Shown here one piece after another: positions 10,909 to 21,100 of a stretch of 64,000 nucleotides of DNA; position 1 is the first letter of the stretch; every line of letters begins with the position of its first letter. Position numbers and translations under genes: made by a program. Where the stretch lies: assembly GCF_014138045.1 (NCBI RefSeq), contig NZ_JACGXA010000001.1:1299501-1363500 (forward strand), read 5' to 3'. The stretch comes from Nocardioides ginsengisegetis. Its GTDB lineage: Bacteria > Actinomycetota > Actinomycetes > Propionibacteriales > Nocardioidaceae. The notes beneath the pieces are model-generated. The model had not been told where the DNA came from and ran no database searches. It saw only the letters and a list, made by a program, of their open reading frames with translations.

Positions 10909-12740
10909 ACAACGTGAGCGCAGCCCAGGTCCACGACGACCACGACCACGACCAGTACGACGAGCAGTCGGCGCCCGAGCCCCTCGGCCTGGCGCCCGAC
11001 CCCGTCGAGGTGCGCCGCAACGCCGGGCTCGCCGCCCTCGTGGGTGGCGTGGCCTCGGCCGTCGCCATCGCCTACCTCGCACGTGCCGCCGCCACCGGTG
11101 CGGTCGTCGACTGGACCCTCGCGGTCCTCATGGGCGTGCTCGGCGTGGCCCACCTGGTCGCGTTCGTCGACGCCCGCACGCCGCTGCTGGTGGCCGACAC
11201 CCAGGGCGTGCGCATCCGCCTCGGTCGCACCTGGCGCGGCATGCCGTGGGGCGCGCTGTCCCACGTCGAGCACACCCCGCGCCGCGGCTTCCTGCGCGAC
11301 GGCCGGCTGGTCCTCGTCGCCCGCAACACCGAGCGGGTGCTGGCGGAGCTGGACCCCTCCGGTCGCCGTCAGTCGACGCTGGCCACCCGCCTCTACGGCG
11401 CACCCTTCGCCGTGCCCCTGGCCCTCACCACCCGCGTGAGCGGTGCCGGCGAGGACCTGACCGCCGCGCTGGTCCGGCTCGCCGGCGACGACCAGCTGGT
11501 CGTCGAGGTGACCGCCGAGCGCCCCGTCGACGAGCCGGTCGAAGTCTCCGTCGATGAGCCGGTCGAGGACCTGGTCGACGAGGTCGACGAGGTCGACGAG
11601 ACCGACGAGTCGCCGGCCACGCGCTGGCACGACCCGCGCCCGGCCCTGGCCCGCGGCATCGGCGCCGTGGCCGCCCGCCTCCAGCGCAACCGCATGCCGG
11701 TCGAGGACGGTGAGCCCACCGAGGCCATGCCCACCGAGACCCTGCCGGCGGTCGCCGCCAGCGCCACGCCGAGCCCCCTGCGCGAGCCCGTCACGGCGGC
11801 GCGCATCGAGGTCCGCAGCGACCTGACGATGGGCGCCACTGCCCTGCGCCGCGACAGCAGCGAGGACGGCACGACGCGCGAGCTGCCCGAGGCCCGCGAG
11901 CTGCGTCGCCCGGGCAGCATCAACCTCGTCGAGGACACCCAGGTCTGGGGCGACCGGGTCCGCCCGATCGCCCGCGCGGGCGCCCCCGTCGCACCCCTGC
12001 TGATCGACGAGTTCGAGGCCCAGCCCGCCGACGACCCGGTCGTGGGTCCGGAGCTGGCCGCGGCCCGCACCCGCCTGGCCCTCACGGTCGACCAGCTGGC
12101 CGACCGCACCCGCATCCGCCCGCACGTGATCGAGTCGATCGAGGTCGACGACTTCGCCCCCTGCGGTGGCGACTTCTACGCCCGCGGCCACCTGCGCACC
12201 CTCGCGCGGGTGCTCGGCATCGACGTGGCGCCGCTGCTGGCGTCGTACGACGAGCGCTACGCCGACGCCCCCATCAACCCGCGCCGGGTCTTCGAGGCCG
12301 AGCTGGCCACGGGGTCCCACGGCTCGATCCGCGGCACCCGCGGCGGCCCCAACTGGTCGGTGCTCATCGCCGCGGTGATGACGCTGGTGCTGGCCTGGTC
12401 GATCGCCCGCCTGGTGATGGACAGCCCCGTGGACCTGCACACGACGCCGGTCCTCAACGGCTCCGGCGGCAGCCACAGCTTCCAGCAGCTCGGCGACCCC
12501 GTCCCGGTCGTGATCACCGCCGCCGGTGGCGGCGCCCAGGTGATCGTCCGCGACGGTGCCGGCGAGATCGCCTTCCGGGGCCCGCTGTCCTTCGGCGAGA
12601 GCCGCACCCTCAAGGACGTCGCCCCGCCGGTGCGGGTGCAGTCGTCCGACGGGTCGCTGCAGGTGAGCGTCGACGGCGAGGACCACGGCGCGCTCGGCGC
12701 CACCGGTGAGCCGGCACAGGACACCTTCACCGTGCGCTGA
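10905..12740 (+). CDS. RodZ-like membrane-anchored helix-turn-helix protein (DUF4115)
   Basis: A 611-residue protein with an unusual layout. Two membrane helices near residues 45-95 are followed by a PH-like/cytosolic region, a very acidic Asp/Val/Glu repeat ([20 protein letters not shown]), a HTH_25-type domain ([20 protein letters not shown] with [17 protein letters not shown]), another membrane helix ([19 protein letters not shown]) and an extracellular DUF4115 domain. The C-terminal half resembles RodZ, which links cytoskeletal or elongasome proteins to the envelope. The gene starts with GTG overlapping the ftsK stop; a second GTG at 10914 has better spacing from an AGGGGGA sequence and may be the true start. 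Coupling to ftsK suggests a role in division or growth. Function is inferred. Confidence 0.82.
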   Translation: MNNVSAAQVHDDHDHDQYDEQSAPEPLGLAPDPVEVRRNAGLAALVGGVASAVAIAYLARAAATGAVVDWTLAVLMGVLGVAHLVAFVDARTPLLVADTQGVRIRLGRTWRGMPWGALSHVEHTPRRGFLRDGRLVLVARNTERVLAELDPSGRRQSTLATRLYGAPFAVPLALTTRVSGAGEDLTAALVRLAGDDQLVVEVTAERPVDEPVEVSVDEPVEDLVDEVDEVDETDESPATRWHDPRPALARGIGAVAARLQRNRMPVEDGEPTEAMPTETLPAVAASATPSPLREPVTAARIEVRSDLTMGATALRRDSSEDGTTRELPEARELRRPGSINLVEDTQVWGDRVRPIARAGAPVAPLLIDEFEAQPADDPVVGPELAAARTRLALTVDQLADRTRIRPHVIESIEVDDFAPCGGDFYARGHLRTLARVLGIDVAPLLASYDERYADAPINPRRVFEAELATGSHGSIRGTRGGPNWSVLIAAVMTLVLAWSIARLVMDSPVDLHTTPVLNGSGGSHSFQQLGDPVPVVITAAGGGAQVIVRDGAGEIAFRGPLSFGESRTLKDVAPPVRVQSSDGSLQVSVDGEDHGALGATGEPAQDTFTVR

Positions 12741-12805
12741 GGGGCGGCGTTGGGTCCGTCACTGATTGGGGCTGGGGCGGCCCCGGCTGGGATACTCGTC
12801 GGATC

Positions 12806-14281
12806 ATGACGACGACTTCCCCCGACGAGTCCGTGACCGCCCCGCAGCCGCTCCTGTCCGTGGCCCTCGTCACCCTCGGGTGCGCGCGCAACGAGGTCGA
12901 CTCCGAGGAGCTGGCCGGGCGCCTGGAGGCCGGTGGCTTCCAGCTCGTGGAGGACCCCGCCGACGCCGACACCGTGGTGGTCAACACCTGCGGCTTCGTC
13001 GAGGCGGCCAAGAAGGACTCGGTCGACACGCTGCTCCAGGCGGCCGACCTCAAGGCCCAGACCAAGGCCGGCAACGGCCACACCCAGGCCGTCGTGGCTG
13101 TCGGCTGCCTGGCCGAGCGCTACGGCAAGGACCTGGCCGAGTCGCTGCCCGAGGCCGACGCGGTGCTCGGGTTCGACGACTACCCCGACATCGCCGCCCG
13201 GCTGCGGTCGATCGTGGCGGGGGAGACCCACCACCCACACACCCCGCAGGACCGCCGTCTGCTGCTGCCGATCAGTCCGGTCGACCGCGCGGCCTCGACC
13301 GCTCCGGTGCCCGGCCACGGCCTGGCCGAGATCGGCGCCGGCGCCCCGGCGACCGGCCCCCGCGCCGTACGCCGCCGCCTCGACGACGGCCCGATGGCCC
13401 CGCTCAAGCTGGCCAGCGGCTGTGACCGCCGCTGCTCCTTCTGCGCGATCCCGAGCTTCCGCGGCTCGTTCGTCAGCCGCCGGCCCAGCGACGTGATCCA
13501 GGAAGCCGCCTGGCTGGCCGAGCACGGCGCCCGCGAGCTGTTCCTCGTCAGCGAGAACTCCACGTCCTACGGCAAGGACCTCGGTGACATCCGGCTCCTC
13601 GAGACGCTGCTGCCCGAGCTGACCGCCATCGACGGCGTCGAGCGGGTCCGCGTCTCCTACCTCCAGCCCGCCGAGACCCGGCCCGGCCTGATCGAGCGGA
13701 TCGCGACGACCCCCGGCGTGGCGCCGTACTTCGACCTGAGCTTCCAGCACGCCTCCGCCTCCGTGCTCCGCCGGATGCGCCGCTTCGGCGACCCCGAGAG
13801 CTTCCTCGGGCTGCTGGAGAAGGTGCGCTCCTTCGCGCCGACCGCCGGTGTCCGGTCCAACGTGATCGTCGGCTTCCCGGGCGAGACCGAGGACGACCTC
13901 GAGACGCTGTGCGACTTCCTCGTCGAGGCGCGGATGGACGTCACCGGCGTCTTCGGCTACTCCGACGAGGACGGCACCGAGGCGGCGTCGTACGACGGCA
14001 AGCTGGACGAGGACGAGGTGCGGGCCCGCACCGAGCACGTGACCGCACTGGTCGAGGAGCTCAACACCCAGCGGGCCGAGGAGCGGATCGGCGAGGAGGT
14101 CGTCGTGCTCGTGGAGTCGATCGAGGACGGCGTCGTGGAGGGCCGGGCGGCCCACCAGGGCCCCGAGGTCGACGGCACCACCACCCTCGAGGGCGCCCCG
14201 GACGGCGTCGCGGTGGGAGACTTCCTGAGCGCCACCGTCGTCGGCACGGACGGCGTCGACCTGATCGGAGACGTGCGATGA
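12806..14281 (+). CDS. rimO: ribosomal protein S12 (aspartate) methylthiotransferase
   Basis: Radical-SAM enzyme that methylthiolates an aspartate of ribosomal protein S12. The N-terminal UPF0004 domain has its three iron-sulfur cysteines in [27 protein letters not shown] and [11 protein letters not shown]. The radical-SAM cluster is C206, C210 and C213 in [18 protein letters not shown]; a C-terminal TRAM domain completes the 491 residues. A ~50-residue insertion before the radical-SAM motif is usual for actinobacterial RimO. The sequence matches RimO rather than MiaB in the IPSFRGSF block. The stop overlaps the pgsA ATG (ATGA), indicating co-translation. Confidence 0.95.
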   Translation: MTTTSPDESVTAPQPLLSVALVTLGCARNEVDSEELAGRLEAGGFQLVEDPADADTVVVNTCGFVEAAKKDSVDTLLQAADLKAQTKAGNGHTQAVVAVGCLAERYGKDLAESLPEADAVLGFDDYPDIAARLRSIVAGETHHPHTPQDRRLLLPISPVDRAASTAPVPGHGLAEIGAGAPATGPRAVRRRLDDGPMAPLKLASGCDRRCSFCAIPSFRGSFVSRRPSDVIQEAAWLAEHGARELFLVSENSTSYGKDLGDIRLLETLLPELTAIDGVERVRVSYLQPAETRPGLIERIATTPGVAPYFDLSFQHASASVLRRMRRFGDPESFLGLLEKVRSFAPTAGVRSNVIVGFPGETEDDLETLCDFLVEARMDVTGVFGYSDEDGTEAASYDGKLDEDEVRARTEHVTALVEELNTQRAEERIGEEVVVLVESIEDGVVEGRAAHQGPEVDGTTTLEGAPDGVAVGDFLSATVVGTDGVDLIGDVR

Positions 14282-14901
14282 CCGAGACCCCCGAGGTGTC
14301 CGAGCAGAAGGTCTCCAACTTCAACATCCCCAACGTCCTGACGACGCTGCGGATCGTGATGGTGCCGTTCTTCGGCTGGGCGCTGCTCATCGACGGCGGC
14401 GACTCGATCACGTGGCGGCTCGTGGCCTGGCTGCTGTTCGGGATCGCGATGATCACCGACAAGATCGACGGCGACATCGCCCGCGCCCGCAACCTCGTCA
14501 CCGACTTCGGCAAGATCGCCGACCCCATCGCCGACAAGGCGATCACCGGCATGGCCTTCATCGGGCTGTCCGTCGTGGGCGACATCTGGTGGTGGGTCAC
14601 GATCGTGGTCCTGCTGCGCGAGTGGAGCGTGACGCTGCTGCGCCTCTCGATCCTCAAGCGGGTCGTGATCGCGGCCAAGGACCTCGGCAAGCTCAAGACG
14701 ACGGTGCAGGCCATCGCCCTCGCGACCCTGACGCTGCCGCTGCGTGACGGCGACCTGCCGACCGGGCTCCAGCCCCCAGCGGAGTTCGTCTTCTACGCCG
14801 CCCAGGTGTGCCTGGCCGTGGCCGTGGGACTGACCGTCTGGTCGGGCTACGAGTTCTTCCGAGACGTGTGGCGCCAGCGCCACGCGATCCGCGCCAGCTG
14901 A
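14278..14901 (+). CDS. pgsA: CDP-diacylglycerol-glycerol-3-phosphate phosphatidyltransferase
   Basis: Integral membrane enzyme that makes phosphatidylglycerol phosphate. The diagnostic CDP-alcohol phosphotransferase motif DX2DGX2ARX8GX3DX3D is complete: [13 protein letters not shown] followed by [11 protein letters not shown]. Several hydrophobic helices span the 207 residues, a normal length. The ATG at 14278 overlaps the rimO stop by four bases. In related genomes cinA usually follows directly; here about 12 kb of other genes separates them. A strong hairpin lies 50 bases after the stop. Confidence 0.95.
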   Translation: MTETPEVSEQKVSNFNIPNVLTTLRIVMVPFFGWALLIDGGDSITWRLVAWLLFGIAMITDKIDGDIARARNLVTDFGKIADPIADKAITGMAFIGLSVVGDIWWWVTIVVLLREWSVTLLRLSILKRVVIAAKDLGKLKTTVQAIALATLTLPLRDGDLPTGLQPPAEFVFYAAQVCLAVAVGLTVWSGYEFFRDVWRQRHAIRAS

Positions 14902-14952
14902 GCCGACGCGCAGGGCGTTCGGCCCGGAACTCCCTCTGACCTGCGGAGTCTG

Positions 14953-14994
14953 CAACTTCTGACATTTCGCCGACCCCAGAAATGTCAGAAGTTG
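14953..14994. terminator. 16-bp-stem hairpin after pgsA
   Basis: CAACTTCTGACATTTC (14953-14968) and its exact reverse complement (14979-14994) enclose a ten-base loop. It is unusually AT-rich for this genome. Position directly after pgsA suggests a terminator for the ftsK-pgsA run; it could also be a dispersed repeat or a regulatory element for the nuclease gene that follows. Confidence 0.65.
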
Positions 14995-15084
14995 TCATCA
15001 GGAATTCGGCGGAGCCCCTCGGTGGAGAGTGTGGCGCTGATTACAGTGTGCCGACTCCCGGGCTCAGGTGCTGCTCTCGGGATT

Positions 15085-15121
15085 CCCCTCGCACCAACCC
15101 CCTCGCACCACACCCCCTCGC
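15085..15121 (+). repeat. three direct CCCCTCGC repeats upstream of the nuclease gene
   Basis: CCCCTCGC occurs at 15085, 15099 and 15114, the first two copies extended to CCCCTCGCACCA. The 14-15 base spacing and location 70-105 bases before the start codon suggest a protein-binding array or a leader feature. A TACAGT hexamer at 15042-15047 could be the promoter, which would put the repeats in the transcribed leader. The remainder of 14902-15189 shows nothing else I recognise. Confidence 0.4.
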
Positions 15122-15189
15122 TGCTGTCCGCTCGGGCCGGACGGGGCTCATGCCTGCGCGCCTGCGCGCGCTCTCGAAAGGTCACTCGA

Positions 15190-18100
15190 GTGTCCCTGCT
15201 CCACCGGCTTCGCGCCACCCAACCGTCCGTACGCCGTGGGGGGATGCTCACGCTCCTGCTGGCCGTCGTCGTCTCCCCGCTCGCCGGCCTGGCCGCGCCC
15301 GCGCAGGCGAACACCGCGGGAACCGGGCTCGTCATCAATGAGGTGTTCGGTGGAGGTGGCAACACGGGAGCGCCCTACAACGCAGACTTCGTCGAGCTGT
15401 TCAACCCCACCTCGAGCCCCATCTCCCTCTCCGGCATGTACTTGCACGCTGCCAACGCCAGCGCCGTGGGCAGCTCGTCCTATGCCGGAAGCCCGTTCGC
15501 ACTGAGTGGCACCGTGCCGGCAGGCGGCTACTGGTTGGTCCAGGCGTCGACGGCAGGTGCGAACGGTGCAGCACTCCCGACTCCCGACCAGTCGGTGAAC
15601 TTCTCCATGGGCGCGGGCGCGTTCTCGGTCTCGCTCTGGAGCGGCTCCACTGCCTCGTCCGCTTACACCACGACGACCGGAAACTTGGTTGGCACAGCGG
15701 GCCTGGTCGATCTCGTCGGTGTCGGTGCCAAGGACTACGAGACGGCTCTCGTTGGCTCGGCGCCGAGCGCGACTCTTTCTGTCCAGCGCAAGGCCTCACA
15801 TGCCGACACGGACAGCAACCTCGCCGACTTCAGCGCTCTGGCGCCGACCCCCAAGAATCACGACACCATCGAGAGCGGCGGACCGTCCCCGCTCGCCCTG
15901 GCCGCCATCTCCAACGTGAAGACGCTCGGCGGCAAGTCCGTGAGCATCCAGGCCCAGGCGTCTGGTGGCACGGGGACCAAGGCGTACTCGCTCACGGGCG
16001 ACCCGAGCACGGGCGGCCTCGCGATCGACCAGACCGGCGCGATGTCCGGCACCCCGACCGAGGGCGGCACCTACCACCTGACCGCCACTGTGACCGCAGG
16101 CTCGGAGACGGCGTCGCGGACCTTCGACCTCACCGTCGTCGCCCTCAACCACGCAAACCACGTCCTCGTCAGCGAGGTGTGGGGCGACGGCGGCTACACC
16201 GACGCGCCGTTCTCCAACGACTACATCGAGCTCTACAACCCGACCGCCAACCCGGTGAACCTCAGCGGCTGGGCGATCGCGTACGGCGGCTTCCGTCGTA
16301 GCGCGGGGCCCGTCCCGACCTACCCGCTGACCATCACGGGTTCGGAGACGATCCCGGCCGGTGGCTACTACCTGATCCTGGGTCAGAGCGACCCGAACGG
16401 CGGCGGTGTCCCCCTTCCGGATGCCGATGCCACCGTCGACATCGACTACAACGGCTTCGACTACCGCGACGGGTTCGTCGCGCTGGTCGACCGGACCACC
16501 CCGCCGGACCTTCCCGCGGGCGACATCAACGCCGCGGCGAGTGCCCAGCACGTCGTCGACGCGGTCGGCTACGGGCCGGCCAACACCTTCGAAGGCTCCG
16601 CGCAGACCGCGGCCACCAGCAGTGAGACCGCCGCGATCCGTCAGCCCGTCGACAACGACAGCAACGACAGCAACCTCGACTGGGTCCTCGGCGACCCGAC
16701 GCCGACCAACTCCGACGGCGTCGTCGGCAACACCGGCAAGGTCGTCCTGCCCACCACCTGTGACTCCAGCCTGCCCGCGAACCCGACGATCGCCCAGGTC
16801 CAGGGCACCAATGCGGTCTTCTCGCCCTACATCAACTGCACCGTCACCACCACCGGCGTGGTGACCGCCGTCTACAACCGGGGCTTCAGCACGGCCGGCG
16901 CGGCGACCTGCGGCCAGTGCGGGTTCTACATCCAGACGCCGGGCATGTCCTCGGACACCACTCCGGGCGCCTCCGACGCCGTCTTCGTCAGCGTGAGCAG
17001 CTTCACCGGCATCACCGTCGCGATCGGGGACTCCGTCCGGGTCACCGGCAAGGCGAACGAGTTCGGCAGCGGTGAGACGCTCACCCAGGTGACGGCCACG
17101 GCCACCAACATCACCAACCTGGGCGCCAGCCCGACGGCGGTCGTCATGCAGGGTTCCGCCCCGACGACGTACGCGGCCCGCGAGGCCCACGAGGGCGAGC
17201 TCTTCCAGCCCACCGACGTCGTGCTGACCGACACCTACAACCTCGAGAGCCAGGGCGAGCTCGGTCTCGCCGCCGGCGCCCCGACGGGTCCGGTCGCGAC
17301 GGCGCTCGACGGCGTCTCCGAGGCGCCGCTCCAGCAGCCGGGCCAGATCTGCCGTGACGGCGACTCGCCCTGCATCCAGGCCGCGCAGGCCGACGTGAAG
17401 AACCGTGGCTACTTCCTCACGGGCGGCACGACCTACCTCGGCTCCTCCAACATCTCGACGCCGAACAAGTCGAAGAACTCCGACATCCCCTACCCGTTCA
17501 TCGACAAGACCCACTCGGCTCGCGTCGGTGCGCAGGTCACGTTCTCGAAGGGTGCGGTCCTCGATTTCCGCAACAAGAAGTGGTACCTCAACCCGCCGCG
17601 TTCGGTGGTCGCGTCCGGTTGCTCGGCCGCCGCGCCGCACTCGGGTTGCCAGGTCGACCGGGGCGAGGACGTCGTCACCTTCGAGGACACCCGCGCCGAC
17701 AACGCCGCCCCGCGCCCCGTGCCGGCCGGCAGCAACATCCGGTTCGCGACGTACAACGTCGAGAACTTCTTCTCGGTGCCCATGGACCAGTACGCCGCGG
17801 CGAACCCCTGGTACGCCTCGTCCGGTCCGGGCTGTGAGTACAACCTCGACCGCAACGGCACCGGCATCCAGGCCAAGCAGTGCACCAACCCGACCGGCAT
17901 GTCCACCGCCTGGGACCCGGTGACCGGCGCCGTGACGGCGTACGGCCCGGCCCTCGCCAACGCTCCGCGTGGCGCCGGCCGCCAGGAAGACCTGGACCGC
18001 CAGACGCAGAAGATCGTCACCGCGATCAACCTGCTCGGCGCCGACGTGGTCGCGCTCGAGGAGATCGGCAACCCGAACAAGCTCAAGATGGGTGTCACCA

Positions 18101-21100
18101 ACTCCCCGCTGAACCCCGACGTCCACAACACCAAGGACCAGGGCCAGGGCACGGCGATGCAGTGGCGCGACGCCACGGTCTCCTACCTGGTGGACCACCT
18201 CAACGCCGGCCTGCCGGCCAACCAGCAGTGGGCCTTCGCCGCCTCGCCGGAGGAGACCACCGACTCGACCTCGGTCCCGGGCCTGTGCGCCACGGTCCAG
18301 CCCAACGGCACTCCGGTGCCCGGGCCGGCGAACCTCCGCGGCACGTGCTCCTACGCCTCGGGCATGGACGTCATCCGCTCGGCCTTCATCTACAAGAAGA
18401 CCACGGTGATCCCGGTCGGGCAGGGCGACCTCGACCTGCCGGGCTACACCGTCAACGGTGTCCCGGACCCGTGGGGCAACCACGTGTTCGCCGACGGGTC
18501 CCCGTTCGACAACGCCCGTGAGCCGCTCGCGCAGTACTTCAAGCCGCTCGGCGCGAAGAACGACGAGGGCTTCGCGCTCATCGTCAACCACTTCAAGTCG
18601 AAGGGCGACGCGGCCGCTCCGGCCGGCCCGGCCAGGGGTGGCGACAAGAACGACCCGCTGCACGGCGCGTTCAACGCCTCCCGAATCGCGCAGGCGAAGG
18701 AGGTCATGCGCTTCGCGAACGCCTTCGCTGCGAAGTGGCACACCGACAAGGTGTTCATGCTCGGTGACTTCAACGCCTACTCGGGTGAGGACCCGATCCA
18801 CGCGATCACCGACGCGAACGACACCGAGGACCCGCTGGACTTCAAGGAGATCCACTCGGACGACCCGAACGACACCAGCTACGTCTTCACGACGAAGGTG
18901 AACGGCATCGGCTACGGCGGCGCCGGCTCGCTCGACCACATCCTGGCCAGCGCCGGAGCCCGGGAGACGCACCCGCGCACCGACATCTGGGAGATCAACG
19001 CAAACGAGTCCGACGTCTACGACTACGGCCGGTTCAACACCAACGCGACCGACTTCTTCGACGGCAGCGTTCCGTGGCGGGGCTCGGACCACAACCCGGA
19101 GGTCATCGACCTCACGCTGCCCAGCGCGGGTGCGGACCGGAAGGTCACCGACGTCCAGATCCTCGGGATCAACGACTTCCACGGCCGCCTGATCGCGGAC
19201 TCGGCCGACGGTGGCGCTGCGCCGCTCGCCGGCGCGGTCAAGTCGCTCCGCGGCATCTACGGCGCGGACGAGACCGTCCTCGCCTCGGCCGGCGACAACG
19301 TCGGTGCGTCGATCTTCGAGTCCTTCACCCAGGAGGACAAGCCGACCCTCGACGCGCTCAACGCGATGAACCTGCAGGTCTCCTCGGTGGGCAACCACGA
19401 GTTCGACCGCGGTGTGGGCGACCTGCTCAACCGCATCGAGCAGCCGAAGAGCGAGACGAACCCCTACGGCGCGGACAACCCGTTGACGTGGGGCGACTAC
19501 CTCGCGGCCAACGTGGTCTGGAAGGACTCGGGCGACGGCCACACGGCCGGTGACCCGATCACCGCTCCGACCAAGATGATCACGGTCCCGAACCCGCTCT
19601 CCGGCACGCCGATCAAGATCGGCTTCGTCGGCACGGTCACCTCCGACCTGCCGTCGCTGCAGAGCCCGGCGAACCTCGAGGGCGTCACCGTGCTCGACAA
19701 CGCCGACACGATCGCTGCGGTCAACGGCTACGCGGCCGACCTCAAGGCGCACGGTGCCAACCTGGTCGTCCTGCTCACCCACGAGGGTGCGGCGACGACC
19801 GACTGCAGCACCATGAAGACTGCCGGGACCGCGTTCTCGACGATCCTCAACGGCCTCGACGACGAGGTGGACGCGGTCCTGTCGGGCCACACCCACCTCG
19901 AGTACTCCTGCTCCTTCGCCAAGGGCGCCACGGACAGCAACCCGCTGACCACGCGTCCGGTGATGCAGGGCGCGTCGTACGGCACGGCGATGGACCAGCT
20001 GGTCTACAGCTTCGACGCCGACAACAAGCCGGTCGACCTGATCGCCAACAACGTGGGCGTGAAGGGGCCGAACGGCGCGCTGTTCAGCTACGGCCCGGAC
20101 GCCGATGTCCGGCCGATCGTCGACCAGGCCATTGCCGACTCCGCGGCCGCCGGTGCCCGGGTCCTCGGCACGATGACCGCTCCGATGTACCGGTCGAAGC
20201 TGAGTGACGGCACCGACAACCGCGGTGGCGAGTCGGTCCTGGGCAACCAGGTCGCCGAGATCCAGCGCTGGGCGACGCGCGGAGCACAGCAGGGTGGGGC
20301 GCAGATCGCGTTCATGAACCCGGGTGGCCTGCGCGCGGACGCGCTGGGCACGCCGAACGGCGACGTCTACGACCTCACCTACCGTGAGGCCGCTGATGTC
20401 CAGCCGTTCGCCAACGAGCTCGTCAACATGAAGCTCACCGGCGCGCAGATCAAGAAGGTCCTCGAGGAGCAGTGGCAGCGCGACGCCTTCGGGAACATCC
20501 CGGCACGTCCCTTCCTCAAGCTCGGCATCAGCAAGGGCTTCACCTACACCTACTCCGAGAAGCAGGACCCGGCGAAGCCGACCGGCGCCATGCTCGGCAC
20601 GGTGACGGGGATGTGGCTCGACGGCGAGCCGATCGACCTCGACGCCACCTACTCGGTGACGGTGAACTCGTTCCTCGCCACCGGCGGTGACAACTTCTGG
20701 GAGCTCAACAACGGCAAGGACAAGCTCGACACCGAGCAGACCGACCTGCAGGGCCAGGTCGACTACATGAAGCAGTACGCCACCGAGCCGCTCCGGGTCG
20801 ACTCGTCCCAGCGCGGAGTCCGGGTCACCTTCCCGGCGGAGGCGCCGACGTCGTACGCGCCGGGCGCCACGGTCTCGTTCGACCTCGCCTCGCTCGACCT
20901 GAACTCCCCGGGCGCGGTCAAGGACGACACCGTCAAGGTCCTCGTGGGCGACCAGGTCGTGGCCTCCGACGTGCCGGTGACGCACGGCAACGGCACGAAC
21001 CCGGACGACCACTGGGGCACCGCATCGGTGTCCTTCGTCCTGCCGACCGGCATCCCGGGCGGACAGCTCCACGTCGTCGGCGACACGACCGGCACGGACG

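Noticed and set aside
14992..15189. Longer N-terminus for the giant nuclease (66 extra codons)
   Set aside because: It would bury the signal peptide and begin inside the hairpin; GTG 15190 has a ribosome-binding site and starts the signal peptide.
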